A DNA stretch of 64,000 nt, taken from Antedon bifida (Eukaryota > Echinodermata > Crinoidea > Comatulida > Antedonidae). Where the stretch lies: positions 15,688,501 to 15,752,500 of the forward strand of contig OY727094.1 in NCBI GenBank assembly GCA_963402885.1. Reading direction: 5' to 3'. A program made the position numbers and the translations under genes. Shown here in pieces: positions 46,387 to 58,900 of this stretch (positions are counted from its first letter, which is position 1; the number at the start of each line of letters is the position of its first letter). Under the pieces are notes generated by a model. It searched no databases, was not told where the DNA came from, and saw nothing but the letters and a program-made list of their open reading frames with translations.

Positions 46387-48767
46387 GTGTGCGAAATGGG
46401 TTCAGAATACGAGGAGAAATGATTTGAGGAAAAAAACAGCTGTCTACCTCTACAACAATTGTAGACTATGTTCTAACCATTTTGAAGAATCACAGCGATT
46501 TCAGTATTCCAAAAAATTAATAATTTTTTACGTACCAAATCCACCTAAAAGGATAACAATGAAGCGCAAGTTGCCAAGAAGATGTAATGACGACGCTGCA
46601 CCAATGAAGAAGAGAAAGGGTGAGTTTCAGATACATTTTTACATGTTGAAATAAAGTACAAAAAACAAGCATCATTATACAGTATTGAAACACATTGTGT
46701 TTGTTTCTTTTCAGTTTTAGCAGATTGTTGCCCCAATGTGGCAACTAATCCAATTCGCAGCAGCAATGGTGACAGGATAAAAAGTAAGTGTGATTAAATC
46801 CCTCTTGTAATCATGTAGGTTTTCTAATTTAGTATTTATATTGTATTGATATTTAGGCTACTACTGTTATGTTTTTCCTTATTCTGTATAATATAAGCAT
46901 CAAGGCAAACAAATTTCATGTTCGCATTCATGACAATAAAGATTTATCTATCTTATGCTGCAATAATCTTATAGGTAATTTTTGCAAAATATATTTCATA
47001 CATTTCAAATGGAATGTAGGTCTGTTAAATTCTATACCAATTACTAAAAAAACAATTTTTTTTGGGGTTCAGGAGGCGCAGCTTTGACAGATCATCGCCA
47101 CTGTATCATAGATGAAGAACCAATACACAGCAATACTAACCAAGTTGATGAAGGTAGTTGTTCATTACATAAGCTTTATCTTATCGGTTCAGTTTGAGCA
47201 AATACATGAATGTCCTCCCATAGTCGTCTATCCGGGTATGCCTTACACAAATTTCGGCATTGTATTAAATTTAAGACAAAATAGTTTCATATTTTAGTTA
47301 GTAAGGTGCTGATAATGTTGTATTTACTATTAATACAAAAATTACAATGTATTATGATTGGTTTTAGGATCGATCCAAAGTTCTAGTAAATCGAAAAAGT
47401 CAGTTGCACGGGAGAGTAACAAGGAGAATAGAAAGAATACAGCAGATCGAGTGAAAATATGTAGACTACGAGCACGAATAAAACAACTTGAAAAAGCAGC
47501 ATCATCCAAATGCAGTGATCCCATAGAAGAAGTATTTAGGAAAGCCGAAAGGTACATGAAAGCCCCTGCACTGAATTTTTTAAAATCTCAATTACGCATT
47601 GCCGAAAGAGGCAAGACAGGTAGACGCTACACAAAAAATGACAAGTTACTAGCACTAGCTTTGCATTACCAAAGTCCAAGAGCCTATACATTTCTTCGCA
47701 GCATCTTTGTATTACCACATGACCAGTCTTTTAGAAAGTGGTTGAGGGGAATAGATATGCAACCAGGATTTAACGAGGCAACGTTTACATCGCTAAAAAC
47801 ATGTTGCAGCATGTTCAGTGATGAGGATAAAGTATGTGTATTAATGGTTGATGAAATGAGTATCAAAGGTGCTCTACATTATGATGTCCACAAAGATATA
47901 ATTGAAGGTATGGAATCTTGGAAGAACCAAAAAAGAACCTGCAACTCAGGCCCTGGTTTTCATGGTTAGAGGGATGAAAACGAAATGGAAACAACCTTTG
48001 GGTTACTTTCTGTCTGCAGGGGCAACGTCAGGTTACAGACAAATGATTCTATTAAAGGAGTGTCTTACTTTGCTACAAAGGACTGGGCTCATCGTTAAGG
48101 CTGTTACAGCCGACCAGGGGTCAAACAACAGAAAAATGTTTAATGAATTAGGGGTAAATGAGAATAAGCCTTACATAGAATGGATGGATGGTACTGATGA
48201 AAAGCAGAAAATATTTTTTATGTATGACCCACCGCACCTTCTAAAAAATATAAGAAATAATTTGAAGCGTCATGTGTTTGTCATTAATGAAAATGAAAAA
48301 AAAGTTTTATGACAACGACTCAAAACTACCCTTAAGAATGGCTCCAAAATTAACGTCCAAACACATAAACCTCCCGCCCTTTACACCTATGAGGGTTTGT
48401 TTGGCAGCTCAAGTGTTGAGTCATAGTGTGGCTTCAGGGATTTATGCTTCACTTGGTAAAATCAAACCAGAGGCAGTTCACACTGCAGAATTCGTTGAGA
48501 AATTTGATAAACTCTTTGATAGTTGTAACTCACGTAATTTTAATAATAAGGTGAAATATAGAAGGCCAGTTACTGAAAATTCACTGCATATTCCATTTTG
48601 GAATGAATGTATTGAGTGGATACAATCGTGGAAAGTGAAGGATGGGTCTATTTTAAAAATAGCTTGCATAAATGGATGGGTATTAACTTTGAAATCAATG
48701 ATACAATTATTTAACGATCTCAAGGTAAATTATAATTTTAAATTTATGTTAACAAGTCGTTTAAATC

Positions 48768-49241
48768 CAAAATTCCGCCGCAAGACTTATCACTGGCACT
48801 AAACGACATGAACATATTTCTCCCGTTTTTCGTGACTTACACTGGTTGCCTGTAGTTCAGCGCATTCGTTTTAAAATCCTGTTGCTGACATATAAGGCCA
48901 TCAACGGATGTGCTCCAGCCTACATATGTGACATCATTACTCCGTCAACCAACTCTTCGCTTCGTTCATCCTGCAGACTTCTTCTCAAACCTGGACCCCG
49001 TTCCAGAACTCGGTTTTACGGTGATCGTGCTTTCGCTGTCGCAGCCCCAAAACTCTGGAACACTCTACCCCTTGAAATACGCTCATCAAAATCTGTAATC
49101 ACATTTAAAACTAAACTCAAAACTCACCTCTTCAGAGAAGCATAATCACACGCTACTACTTGCACATATCTTGGAAAACACAGCGCTTTGAAACCTTTGT
49201 CTCTTGCGCTTTATAAATGTTATTTATTATTATTATTATTA
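48768..49241 (+). mobile_element. 5'-truncated L2/CR1-like LINE inserted in the transposase
   Basis: The 7-bp repeat TTAAATC occurs at 48761-48767 and again at 49242-49248, so removing the insert restores continuity of the host frame. The insert reads SAARLITGTKRHEHISPVF, DLHWLPVVQRIRFKILLLTY, KAINGCAPAYICDII, GDRAFAVAAPKLWNTLPLEI and FKTKLKTHLFREA to a stop. This is the typical last 120 residues of L2/CR1-like ORF2. It ends with GCGCTTTATAAATG and an (ATT)n tail. The 99-codon open part (48846-49145) shows little decay, so the insertion is fairly young. Confidence 0.9.
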
Positions 49242-49829
49242 TTAAATCAAGATTGCTTAGAAAACCTATTTTCTGTTATCAGGGGTAGGGGTGGGCATCG
49301 GTACAACCCCAGTGCAAATGAATTTAGGGCAGCATTGAAACAGGTTGTATTTAATAAAATAATGATCCCGCTGGGCAATCATAACTGTGAACCCGATGTG
49401 GATGAAATGCTAGAATTACCTATTCAAGCAAAATCAAAGTCTAAGAATGTCCCACCTGTATTGTATGATACAGAAGAATTAGGAGATACATTATGTCAGG
49501 GGATTATGGATTATCAGCAAACAGAGCAAAACAGTATTGTTTATGTAAGTGGTTATTTGAGCAAAGTTATTTTAAGCAAACATAAATGTGAACATTGTAA
49601 ATCTGCACTTCAAAAAGATTCATGCTTTGTTGACGATCCGTCGCAATTGTTAATTTCCTTTAAAGCATATGATAATGTTAGTTCTGACTTTGGGTCACTC
49701 GTTACACCAACTGATAATTTGGTAAATATTGTAAGTGTATGTGAAACGATTTTCATCAAATATTTCAATAATTATTTGCATGTTGGAAACATTCGACAAA
49801 ATATCAAAAAGATAATATAAAAACTAAAA

Positions 49830-49905
49830 TTATTAATTTGTTTAAACGGATTACTAATTCGTTCAAACGAATTACTAATTTGTTTAAACGGATTATTAAT
49901 CAATT
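49830..49905. repeat. 21-bp repeat units just after the transposase stop
   Basis: About three and a half units of TTTGTTTAAACGGATTACTAA and ATTCGTTCAAACGAATTACTA type, the same family as the array in the OGFOD2 intron (44262-45403). They start only about 10 bp after the stop codon at 49818-49820. Confidence 0.8.
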
Positions 49906-49909
49906 TTTT

Positions 49910-52330
49910 TATGAAATAAACACCACTACAAAGCTTATGATTCAAATAATCCAAATATATAAAAAAATACAAAATGAATATTTCCGACAAAAGTAGGGTT
50001 TTGCCAGATCGGGTCACAATATATATAATTTATATATGGCTCTGGTTTTTTTATTTTTTTATTAGGAGCTGAGCAAAGATCTTTGGAGCTGAGGCTACTT
50101 TATTATAGGTGGCGCGCGGCGATGTTTTTGAAAAAAAAAAAAGAAACTGTTGGTTTTAGGGAAGTGAGAGGAGGCGCGCCTATCAAAACGTGGTCCCGAT
50201 CGTCTTCAGCGTTTGCAAACACGATCCCGATATTGCGTACAAAATCCCGCAATTCTTAAAAAAAATCCCAATATTGCGAAAAAAAATCCCGAGTTCGTCC
50301 CCCGGATGGCCCCATCCCGGTGGGATTCCACCGCATCCCGATCGGGATCCCGATCTCATTTTTTATGGGGTACTAGCATTAAACATAAAATATACATAAA
50401 GAAATTAAATATTGTTATTCAAACATTAATTAGACGGATATTTGATTATTTGAAATAAATAAATTAATATTGTAAATATTGTTATTAACTATAACAAACA
50501 TCAATAATAATAATTGATTATTTGAAATAAATTAATTAATATTTTACATATTGTTATTAACTATAATTAGGTGAATAAACTTTATTTTTTATAGAGGGCG
50601 CAATCAATATTTGTGTACGTAACACATTATAGCTGTGTAAAATCGAACATTGGTGAAATGGATATTATTCCTATAATTATACAATGAATTTTTAACAATA
50701 GCTAAGCACGTACATTTTGATATAATGATCTCCTCGATGTTAAAATCTACACCTTCAAAAAACACTATCCTTACAAATAAACAAATAAGTTTTTCATTTA
50801 TTAGTATTTATTAACAAATATATAAACATTAAATAGCAGCATAAACACTGAATTGAGTTTTAATTTACAAAATTTTTATTAAAAGTGAAAAAAACATTTC
50901 AAATCATTTCAACAAGCAGACATCATAAAATGTATTCATAAAAAATATAATTTAGTACTGTACAAAAAAATTGAACACTACTGTATAAACAATTCATCAA
51001 ACATTAATTTAGATTTAAGCATTGTTTGTTTCAAATATGGAACAGGGCTAGAGAAGTGGCGTTTAGTAGCACAGTGGGATTCAACAAAAGTTGTGTCTAT
51101 GTCTAGTATGGTAAGGATTAGAGGGTGCAAGGATTTAATTATTTACTTCCGTTTACCTGGTCTCATTTCCATGTGTTTAGTTTTTGTAATTATGCACATA
51201 AAAAACATAATCAATTTACAAACTATATAATTAACTGGTTCTCTCAAGTAAAATAAAATTGGAAGACTTTCCAAAGTACTTCCAGTTCCAGGGTATTTTG
51301 CCTCTTTATTTTTACTATTCAAACTCTGTCCATTTACTGTATTTAGAAAAGAAAGACAAATATATTATGGTGAATTGAATTATTATATTTATTATATTAA
51401 TTACAGTAGGTCTAACTTTAACCAAAATACAGCATTAAGAATGAAAACATTGACATTGCAAAATATGAATTAAAAAGACATTTTAAGATGACAGTTCACA
51501 CAGACTGATAAATGTGTACATCATTAATAGTTATCATTATCACCTGTCAACAACTACAGATTGTGAATATTAATATTATCCACAATAAATTGTCTTGTTG
51601 TCCATAAAACAACAAAAATAAATTGTCGAAAAATATTTACTATAGTTTTTCAGTTCCATAACATTTTTTTCAATAATGGTATCATTTCTGATCACCATCA
51701 AAAACTTAGTCAGCTGCTCTGTTCTCCCACCAATTTTTATTTAAGAAATCTTTATTACTGTTGTGGTATATTCAACAATCTGTATTTATTTGGGTTTGCT
51801 TCAACTCATAGATATGAGCATGTGAGGCTCTCCTCGATGTAGTAATACGGAAATCACAGAATAAAAGATCCAAACTGTGTTTTTGGTTGCCACATAAATA
51901 ACTTTATTTATTTCTACGTTCTCTATAAGATATGTGTATGCATACATATTGGCTTATCTATAAACATAAGGAAAACCCTGAGAGTACAAATTACAGTAAT
52001 ATAAGATATCAGTACATTTACGCATCAAAATTACATAGCATGGTACGATAATTATCAATGATGTCATTAATACCACTTTGGTAACCACAATCTAAATAAT
52101 CATAAATTATTAATGTGAATGTTATAATCAATGTCACTGAAAACTATCATTAAGTCAATCAACTATGGATAAAATATAACATATTCAATACAGCTAACAT
52201 AGTGAGATCAAACAGTACACCATAGTCTGGGTTCCAGACAGAGTTTTGACTTAATATTACTAATTAGTAAAAAAATATATATTTTGGCACATATGGCGTT
52301 TCATACGTATACTACTTGAGCTTCAGACAA
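49910..52330. other. Mostly AT-rich non-coding stretch
   Basis: A GC-rich patch at 50110-50360 has GGCGCGCG, three spaced AATCCCGATATTGCG-like words and the overlapping palindromes GATCCCGATCGGGATC. The rest is AT-rich and shows no exon, transposon end or array. Confidence 0.4.
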
Positions 52331-52344
52331 AAATCGAAATAAAA

Positions 52345-52737
52345 AAAATAAATAAAGAAGACAATACATACAGACTTGTGGCAAGTCTAAGTACACCCCA
52401 GTACTGTAGAAAGACAATAAATACAGACTTGTGGCAAGTCTAAGTACACCCCAGTACTGTAGTAATACAACATAATAAAAAAGACAATAAATACAGACTT
52501 GTGGCAAGTCTAAGTACACCCCAGTACTGTAGAAAGACAATAAATACAGACTTGTGGCAAGTCTAAGTACACCCCAGTACTGTAGTAATACAACATAATA
52601 AAAAAGACAATAAATACAGACTTGTGGCAAGTCTAAGTACACCCCAGTACTGTAGTAATACAACATAATAAAAAAGACAATAAATACAGACTTGTGGCAA
52701 GTCTAAGTACACCCCAGTACTGTAGTAATACAACATC
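52345..52737. repeat. Tandem repeat with a hairpin in each unit
   Basis: Six copies of AATAAATACAGACTTGTGGC plus AAGTCTAAGTACACCCCAGT. Units end either TGTAGAAAGAC (short, about 54 bp) or TGTAGTAATACAACATAATAAA (long, about 72 bp), so lengths alternate early in the array. AGACTTG-TGG-CAAGTCT in each unit can form a 7-bp stem with a 3-base loop. The minus-strand open frame is a by-product. Confidence 0.9.
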
Positions 52738-52974
52738 AAGGTAGAGTTTTTATACAGTTAGTATTATATTAAAAATCTACTTTAAAAGTGAGCAACCATA
52801 TTAATATTATATAAAAAAAACAGAAGAATAATAATATGTTTTCTCTCTGCTACACAATCATTATAAAGGGAGTGACTCATGGAATGTAAATTAGGTCTAC
52901 ATTCCAACGCCACCAACCGAAACAACAAATGACAAACTTTCGATAACTGACATAAATTTACATAGTTATAGTTG

Positions 52975-53200
52975 AAATTCAATTCAATTCAATTCAATTC
53001 ATTTATTTTCCAGAAGACATATAATACAATAAAAAATACAAACACAAGAAAACTGACACCAGTCTGGCGGATTGTAGAAAAGTGACAAAGTCACTATGTG
53101 AGTACTCTCCTTCTGGTGCAGACAAAAACAACAAGTTAACAGCAAAAGAAATTAAATAAGGAAGGGAAAAACTTAGAGGAACCAAAGGCATCAATCAGTA
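52975..53200 (-). mobile_element. Possible retroposon 3' end with TTGAA tail
   Basis: On the minus strand, GTCTTCTGGAAAATAAATG is followed by four copies of AATTG, a tail form also seen at 30150 and 62868. The 63-codon frame upstream (53003-53194) has no recognisable domain. Confidence 0.4.
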
Positions 53201-53411
53201 ACTTCAATACAGACTATGAAAAACAAATTGTAGGGGCTTCTATTGTTATGTAGCTAAATACTAGTAATAAGCAATAATAATAGTACTGATTTATATGTAC
53301 TGTACTGTACATGGTATGATACCTAGACAAAATAGCAAGCATGTCTGTTTGTCCAATTTAGGAATTGAAATCAATGTACCACCAGGGAGTAAAAACTCTC
53401 TGGTTTCCTTA

Positions 53412-54815
53412 TGGTCTCTTTCTTCTGCATAACGCAGATTAAATCATTTGTTTTAAAATATATTAATACATTTTTGCTAAATTCGGATAATAACAACTGT
53501 TTAAACCAGTGGGTGATCGTTAGCAGTGTCCAAAATGCAATTTACTCAGACAGTCAATTCAAACGTTATTAAAGTGTAGTTGACTACAGGTCAAAGGCTC
53601 AGGGGCGGATCCAGGATTTTGAAAATGTAACACCTCTAGATGGTCGGAAATCTCACGTTAAATAAATGTATTAAAATTGATATTTTAAATATGAAAACTG
53701 AGGTACTAGCCTATTAAAGGGTGACATTTTCCCTATAGGCCTATTTTGAGTAAAAGTGTCACAACAGGGCGTTTCGCGCAAGTCAGCGTTTGCACGTACA
53801 TGACGGAAAAAGGTGCCTGTCCAGGGTCGTCGACAGGACCTGTTATTAAATGACGCCCCAGATGGCCGGAAAAATGGTACTCTCGCACATAAAATTCATG
53901 ATAAATGGCACCTCTAATTTGCAGGAAAAGACACTCTCATATGTAGCATGCTATCAATGAGCAAAACGATCATACTTTTTCCTCCAATAAACACACGCGA
54001 CTAATTACAGGACGATATAACATTTTGTTGCCGATTTCATTCACTCAGTATTTTGTTTTGATTGCGTTGCGTTCAAGTTCAATGCGAACGTACATCTAGG
54101 GGAAGCCCCGAAAACTTTATGCTTATTATAGCTCAATATTTATTTACATCAATTTGTTGTAGGTTGCTATGTATACTACCACAGTACACAGTTACCGTAC
54201 TATATTATTATTAACATTATTATCCTCTATAATGATGATCTGTAGGTAACCACGCCGTGCCAATTTTGACGTATATACACTTTTATTTATGCTTGCTGAC
54301 TGCCAGCGATCTAAACAATGGGTAGGCCTACGCGGTTGTATGGCGGTGTCCTTTGTACGAATCAATCGTGCCTTGAGTATGGGTACGATACACGAGTCCA
54401 TATCATGTTACATCCAGGGACCAAAATGCGTTTCAGGTGAAAATAGGCTAATAAAAAGTAAATTACCACGGCGCTGAATGTGTTTTAACCAAAAGTAAAA
54501 GTACTTTACTCTTTTTTACGCTTTTTTCCCTTTTTTTCCCCCCTATGGTAGGATAATTTTTTTTTTCTCCAGATTTATAGGGGGGGGGGGGGGCCCTGGA
54601 TTTGCCACTGGTCTGTCAATCAAATAACAGTTTTTGCAGCTAAAAGTTGTACAGAGCGATAACCGGAACATTCTAACACTAAAATCGATTAGGTGTTTTT
54701 AACTGTTACTTTAAGGCTGCCATTTAACCAGTTATTGAAAATTTATCATGTTTCTTTTGTCAAGAAATTGGGGTTAGTTTACTTACACCATTAATAATCT
54801 AACAGAAACAGGACC
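53412..54815. mobile_element. Decayed Harbinger-like element, split by another transposon
   Basis: TTA (53409-53411) and TTA (54816-54818) flank it. The left start GGTCTCTTTCTTCTGC and the right end AACAGAAACAGGACC resemble the ends of the intact relative at 54819-55255. Interior blocks (CCAAAATGCAATTT, AATTCAAACGTTA, TCAAATAACAGTTTTTGCAGC) align with that relative in order, interrupted by the element at 53600-54610. Confidence 0.6.
53600..54610. mobile_element. DNA transposon with CAGGGGCGGATCC end, nested
   Basis: The left end CAGGGGCGGATCCAGGATTT pairs with the right end CCTGGATTTGCCACTG. Such ends are common in hAT-like non-autonomous elements of animals, but no clean 8-bp target duplication is visible. 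A 16-G run lies just inside the right end (about 54581-54596). No transposase frame remains. It splits the older Harbinger-like copy at 53412-54815. Confidence 0.6.
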
Positions 54816-54818
54816 TTA

Positions 54819-55255
54819 GGGTTTGTTTCTGCTGAATAGCGCTGAATAAACCGATTATTTCAAAAAGTAATTTTTCTATTAACTGCATTTCTGCTTAATT
54901 TTCTCCAAAATTAACATTTAAATCAGTGGGTGGTCGGTCGTTGACAAAAATCATTAGAATTACCCAAAATGCAATTGGCCCCGGCGGTTAATTCAAACGT
55001 TACTGCAGTGTAATTGACTCGAGGTCAGCAGCTGTCAACCAAATAACCGTTATTTTGTGTTGCAGCTAAAAGTTGCCCAGCAATAACCGGTTAAATGGCG
55101 TTCTAACACGAATTGAATGGGTGTTATTAAGCGGTTATTTTGCAATGCCTTTTAACCCGTTACCACAAAATTGTCCTGTTTCTGCTCCCAAGAAATTGGA
55201 GTTAATTTATTACACCGTTTTTAACAGATTGTTTTTGTGCAGCAGAAACAGGACC
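54819..55255. mobile_element. Harbinger-like MITE (AACCGGTT-type)
   Basis: The start GGGTTTGTTTCTGCTG and end CAGCAGAAACAGGACC are inverted relatives of the GGGCCTGTTTCTGCTGC ends at 2787 and 7709. TTA flanks it on both sides. The interior shares blocks with 2787-4385 (TTGCAGCTAAAAGTTGCC, ATAACCGGTTAAATGGCG). Non-coding. Confidence 0.75.
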
Positions 55256-55258
55256 TTA

Positions 55259-55528
55259 GAGCCCGTTCGGACGGAACAAATTTAAACGGGTAATGGTCGC
55301 GTGTGGTGTAAATTTTGAGATAAACTTGCTGTTTCAAAAATCCACCTCATGAGGTGGATTTTTCAATTACACCTTAAACCGCAAGCTGATTAACCGAAAG
55401 ATAAGGAGCAATTTGACCTTAATAGTGTAAAGAGATGCATGAAATATGACCCTGCTGGGTTAGTTTACACGTGTAAATTGTTCATTTACTGATTACACAT
55501 GTAACTGATTTTACGTCCGAACACAGCC
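55259..55528. mobile_element. MITE with TTCGGACG ends and a central palindrome
   Basis: The ends GAGCCCGTTCGGACG and CGTCCGAACACAGCC are partly inverted copies, flanked by TTA (55256-55258 and 55529-55531). A perfect 28-bp palindrome lies at 55336-55363, with half-site AAAAATCCACCTCA. A three-base TTA target fits PIF/Harbinger. Confidence 0.6.
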
Positions 55529-55531
55529 TTA

Positions 55532-55940
55532 TACTTTCAAATTAAATCCTCTAGAGCTTTTAGCCATTCATCATTTTGACAAGCTTCACAATCCTGTCAG
55601 TATTTTACACATATATGATACTGACCTCTTGTAATTTTTGTATAGTATTTTTTTTTTCATTTATAGTGTTTCATATTACAAAGCAATAAAAGCTATACTA
55701 CTACTGTACTTATTCTACTTATTATATAAATATATATGACTTTGGAATATTTTCTTATGACATGACACCTTTCCATTTCATTATTCTTTGTCCTTACAAC
55801 CATCTGTGTTGACTTTTTCCCACACTTGTAAATTCACATCTATCTGTAGCATTCTTGCAAGTTCTTTCTTTGCATTTAAAATTTGTAATATGACATGATG
55901 TATTTATACATATAGACCATTGAATGTCATTCTATTGTTC
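55532..55940. other. 3' flank of the membrane-protein gene
   Basis: Downstream of the stop at 55946 on the minus strand this is the likely 3' untranslated region. A minus-strand polyadenylation-like TTTATTG complement (CAATAAA) occurs at about 55683. No other feature. Confidence 0.35.
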
Positions 55941-55945
55941 TTGTT

Positions 55946-58900
55946 TTAGACTGTTTGTCTGCCTGCTGTTGTGTTTTCTGACTGCTGAGCACGAGTCATT
56001 TTTTTATGCACACACCAAATTAATGGAACACCACTAGTAAACATCAAACTAGCACCTAAGCCAATTCTTGATTGTACTTCAGGAAAGCAAAGCATCAAGA
56101 TTACAGCGATTACAAGTAGACAACAACAAAATACAGTGACTATACACCAGTGTTCTGAAATAAAAGTAGAACAAAAATATTTTCGCTTGAGCTTTTAAGA
56201 TTATGAAGATTTTTAACTAAAATTAGCTAAAATACAATTTACAATTACTATTTAATTAATTTTACACATTGCATCCAGTCTTCTAATAGAAAAACAATGT
56301 ATGACTTAACAAATTAAACTTTTTCAGATTCTGAACTAACAAAAAATAGAGAAGTTAAATACCTTTTAAAAACTTCCAGAAAGACCTCATATGGTTCAGA
56401 CTAGAAATGAAAATGTAAACATATTTAAAAATCTAATAACTTAATAAAATATATTAAAATTTGTGTTGTTTAACATTAACCAATTGATACAATTACTTAT
56501 AAACAAGTGATCATTAACAAAATGTTAAAATTGTACTGATTCAGTAATGAAAGTTGACACAGAGGGAGGTATTCAGTTTCGTATTTTGAGTTCTTTACAT
56601 TAAAAATGTATACAATGTACAATTTAATATCACAATAACATATGATGTTAATATGTACTTGATAACACTTTATATAAAACCCTACTAGGCAATACCGGGC
56701 ATAGATTGGTGTTGCTGAGTTAATGTGAGTGTTGTTAAATTAAAGTTGGATAACCCATAAACTACTTACATTGGATTTTCTAGTTGACCTGAAAAGACAA
56801 TAAATAAATGAATGAATTAAATAAGGTGTTGCTTTCAATCACTGACAATGTATGTTTGGTCCATTTTCAAATTGTTTCTAATCTAAATATCCACTAGAGT
56901 AACTTTATCACTAAAACACACTTTGATGGACATATATGAGAACTCTACTCAGGTAATCAAACAAAAACCTGTGGCATGAAAAAATACTATCCATCAAGCT
57001 GCCTCCTCAAGGAAGAAGAAATAGGAGGACAAATAGAACTTATGTCGCCAAAAACTGCAGTACTAGTACAAAACAAACACTCTGCACCCATTTTAGTCGT
57101 GCCTTCCGTTCCCGTATTGAACTTGCAAACATGCAGTACACATGGTTTTGCTTTGTTAGTTTCTTTATTAAATCAGGCTACTTCCACCAGTGTCTTCAAA
57201 TCTCTCCTCAAAACCCACCTTTTTAATTTGTAATTTTTCTAAATTTTCTGTCTTTGTAAAGCGCATTGAGGCTTTCAGCATAATGTGCTATATCAAGTAC
57301 CAGTTATTATTATTATTATTAAATAAATATTATTAAGCATGAGTGAATTCATTTAATGTCATTGCCAAAGGTCTTAAACAAGTCTTTAGAAGTGGAGTTG
57401 TTTAATATATTATGGTGTACATATATGATTTCGCAGTTTTAAATTAATATAATGTGTATTTACTTAATTCTATTCTCTATGCTACATCATGTCTTTATTA
57501 AACACTGTATTTAAATTTTGTAATTTATACAAAATGTCTGTATGGCCAAATATGGATCTTACCTTGTTGATTGGCTGGGTTGACTGATGAAAGTAATGGA
57601 TCGGCTGGAGAATTACTTTGCACATCTGTGAAAAGTAATTTTTCAATATATGATCTGTATTCTATATTTTCTTTATTATCTTTATTATAAGTTTAGTGCA
57701 ATTAACTACTGACACAACTACCAGTAAAATAACTAGTACCACCAATAGAATGTATAATACATGACCACTGAATACTGGAAATAATAAAACAAAATGTATA
57801 ATACATGACCACTGAATACTAGAAATAATAAAACAAAATGTATAATACATGACCACTGAATACTAGAAATAATAAAACAGAATGTATAATACATGACCAC
57901 TGAATACTAGAAATAATAAAACAAAATGTATAATACATGACTACTGAATACTAGAAATAATAAAACAAAATGTATAATACATGACCACTGAATACTGGAA
58001 ATAATAAAACAAAATGTATAATACATGACCACTGAATACTAGAAATAATAAAACAAAATGTATAATACATGACCACTGAATACTAGAAATAATAAAACAA
58101 AATGTATAATACATGACCACTGAATACTGGAAATAATAAAACAAAATGTATAATACATGACTACTGAATACTAGAAATAATAAAACAAAATGTATAATAC
58201 ATGACCACTGAATACTGGAAATAATAAAACAAAATGTATAATACATGACCACTGAATACTAGAAATAATAAAACAAAATGTATAATACATGACCACTGAA
58301 TACTAGAAATAATAAAACAAAATGTATAATACATGACCACTGAATACTAGAAATAATAAAACAAAATGTATAATACATGACTACTGAATACTAGAAATAA
58401 TAAAACAAAATGTATAATACATGACCACTGAATACTAGAAATAATAAAACAAAATGTATAATACATGACCACTGAATACTGGAAATAATAAAACAAAATG
58501 TATAATACATGACCACTGAATACTAGAAATAATAAACAAAATGTATAATACATGACCACTGAATACTAGAAATAATAAACAAAATGTATAATACATGACT
58601 ACTGAATACTAGAAATAATAAACAAAATGTATAATACATGACCACTGAATACTAGAAATAATAAAACAAAATGTATAATACATGACCACTGAATACTAGA
58701 AATAATAAAACAAAATGTATAATACATGACCACTGAATACTAGAAATAATAAAACAAAATGTATAATACATGACCACTGAATACTAGAAATAATAAAACA
58801 AAATGTATAATACATGACCACTGAATACTAGAAATAATAAAACAAAATGTATAATACATGACCACTGAATACTAGAAATAATAAAACAAAATGTATAATA

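Larger units (their letters stand above)
45764..49820 (+). pseudogene. THAP9-like P-element transposase, disrupted
   Basis: Exons 45764-45866, 46387-46619, 46715-46783, 47073-47153 and 47368 onward join with consistent splice phases. Exons 1-2 encode a THAP zinc finger: MGKSCGCWCAAINCNN, then (frame-slipped) FFRFPKDKER, CAKWVQNTRRNDL and CRLCSNHFEE, giving the C2CH set. The transposase follows, with catalytic-type residues in VDEMSIKGALHYD (near 47850), TADQGSNNRKMF (near 48112) and DCLENLFSVIRGRGGH (near 49260), and a C-terminal NSIVYVSGYLSK. It would cut and join DNA as in P elements. Lesions: frame slips in exon 1, near 47915 and near 48299 (A8 run), and a LINE inserted at 48768-49241 just before the catalytic Glu block. 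Terminal repeats of the element were not found, so a decayed host copy cannot be excluded. Confidence 0.85.
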
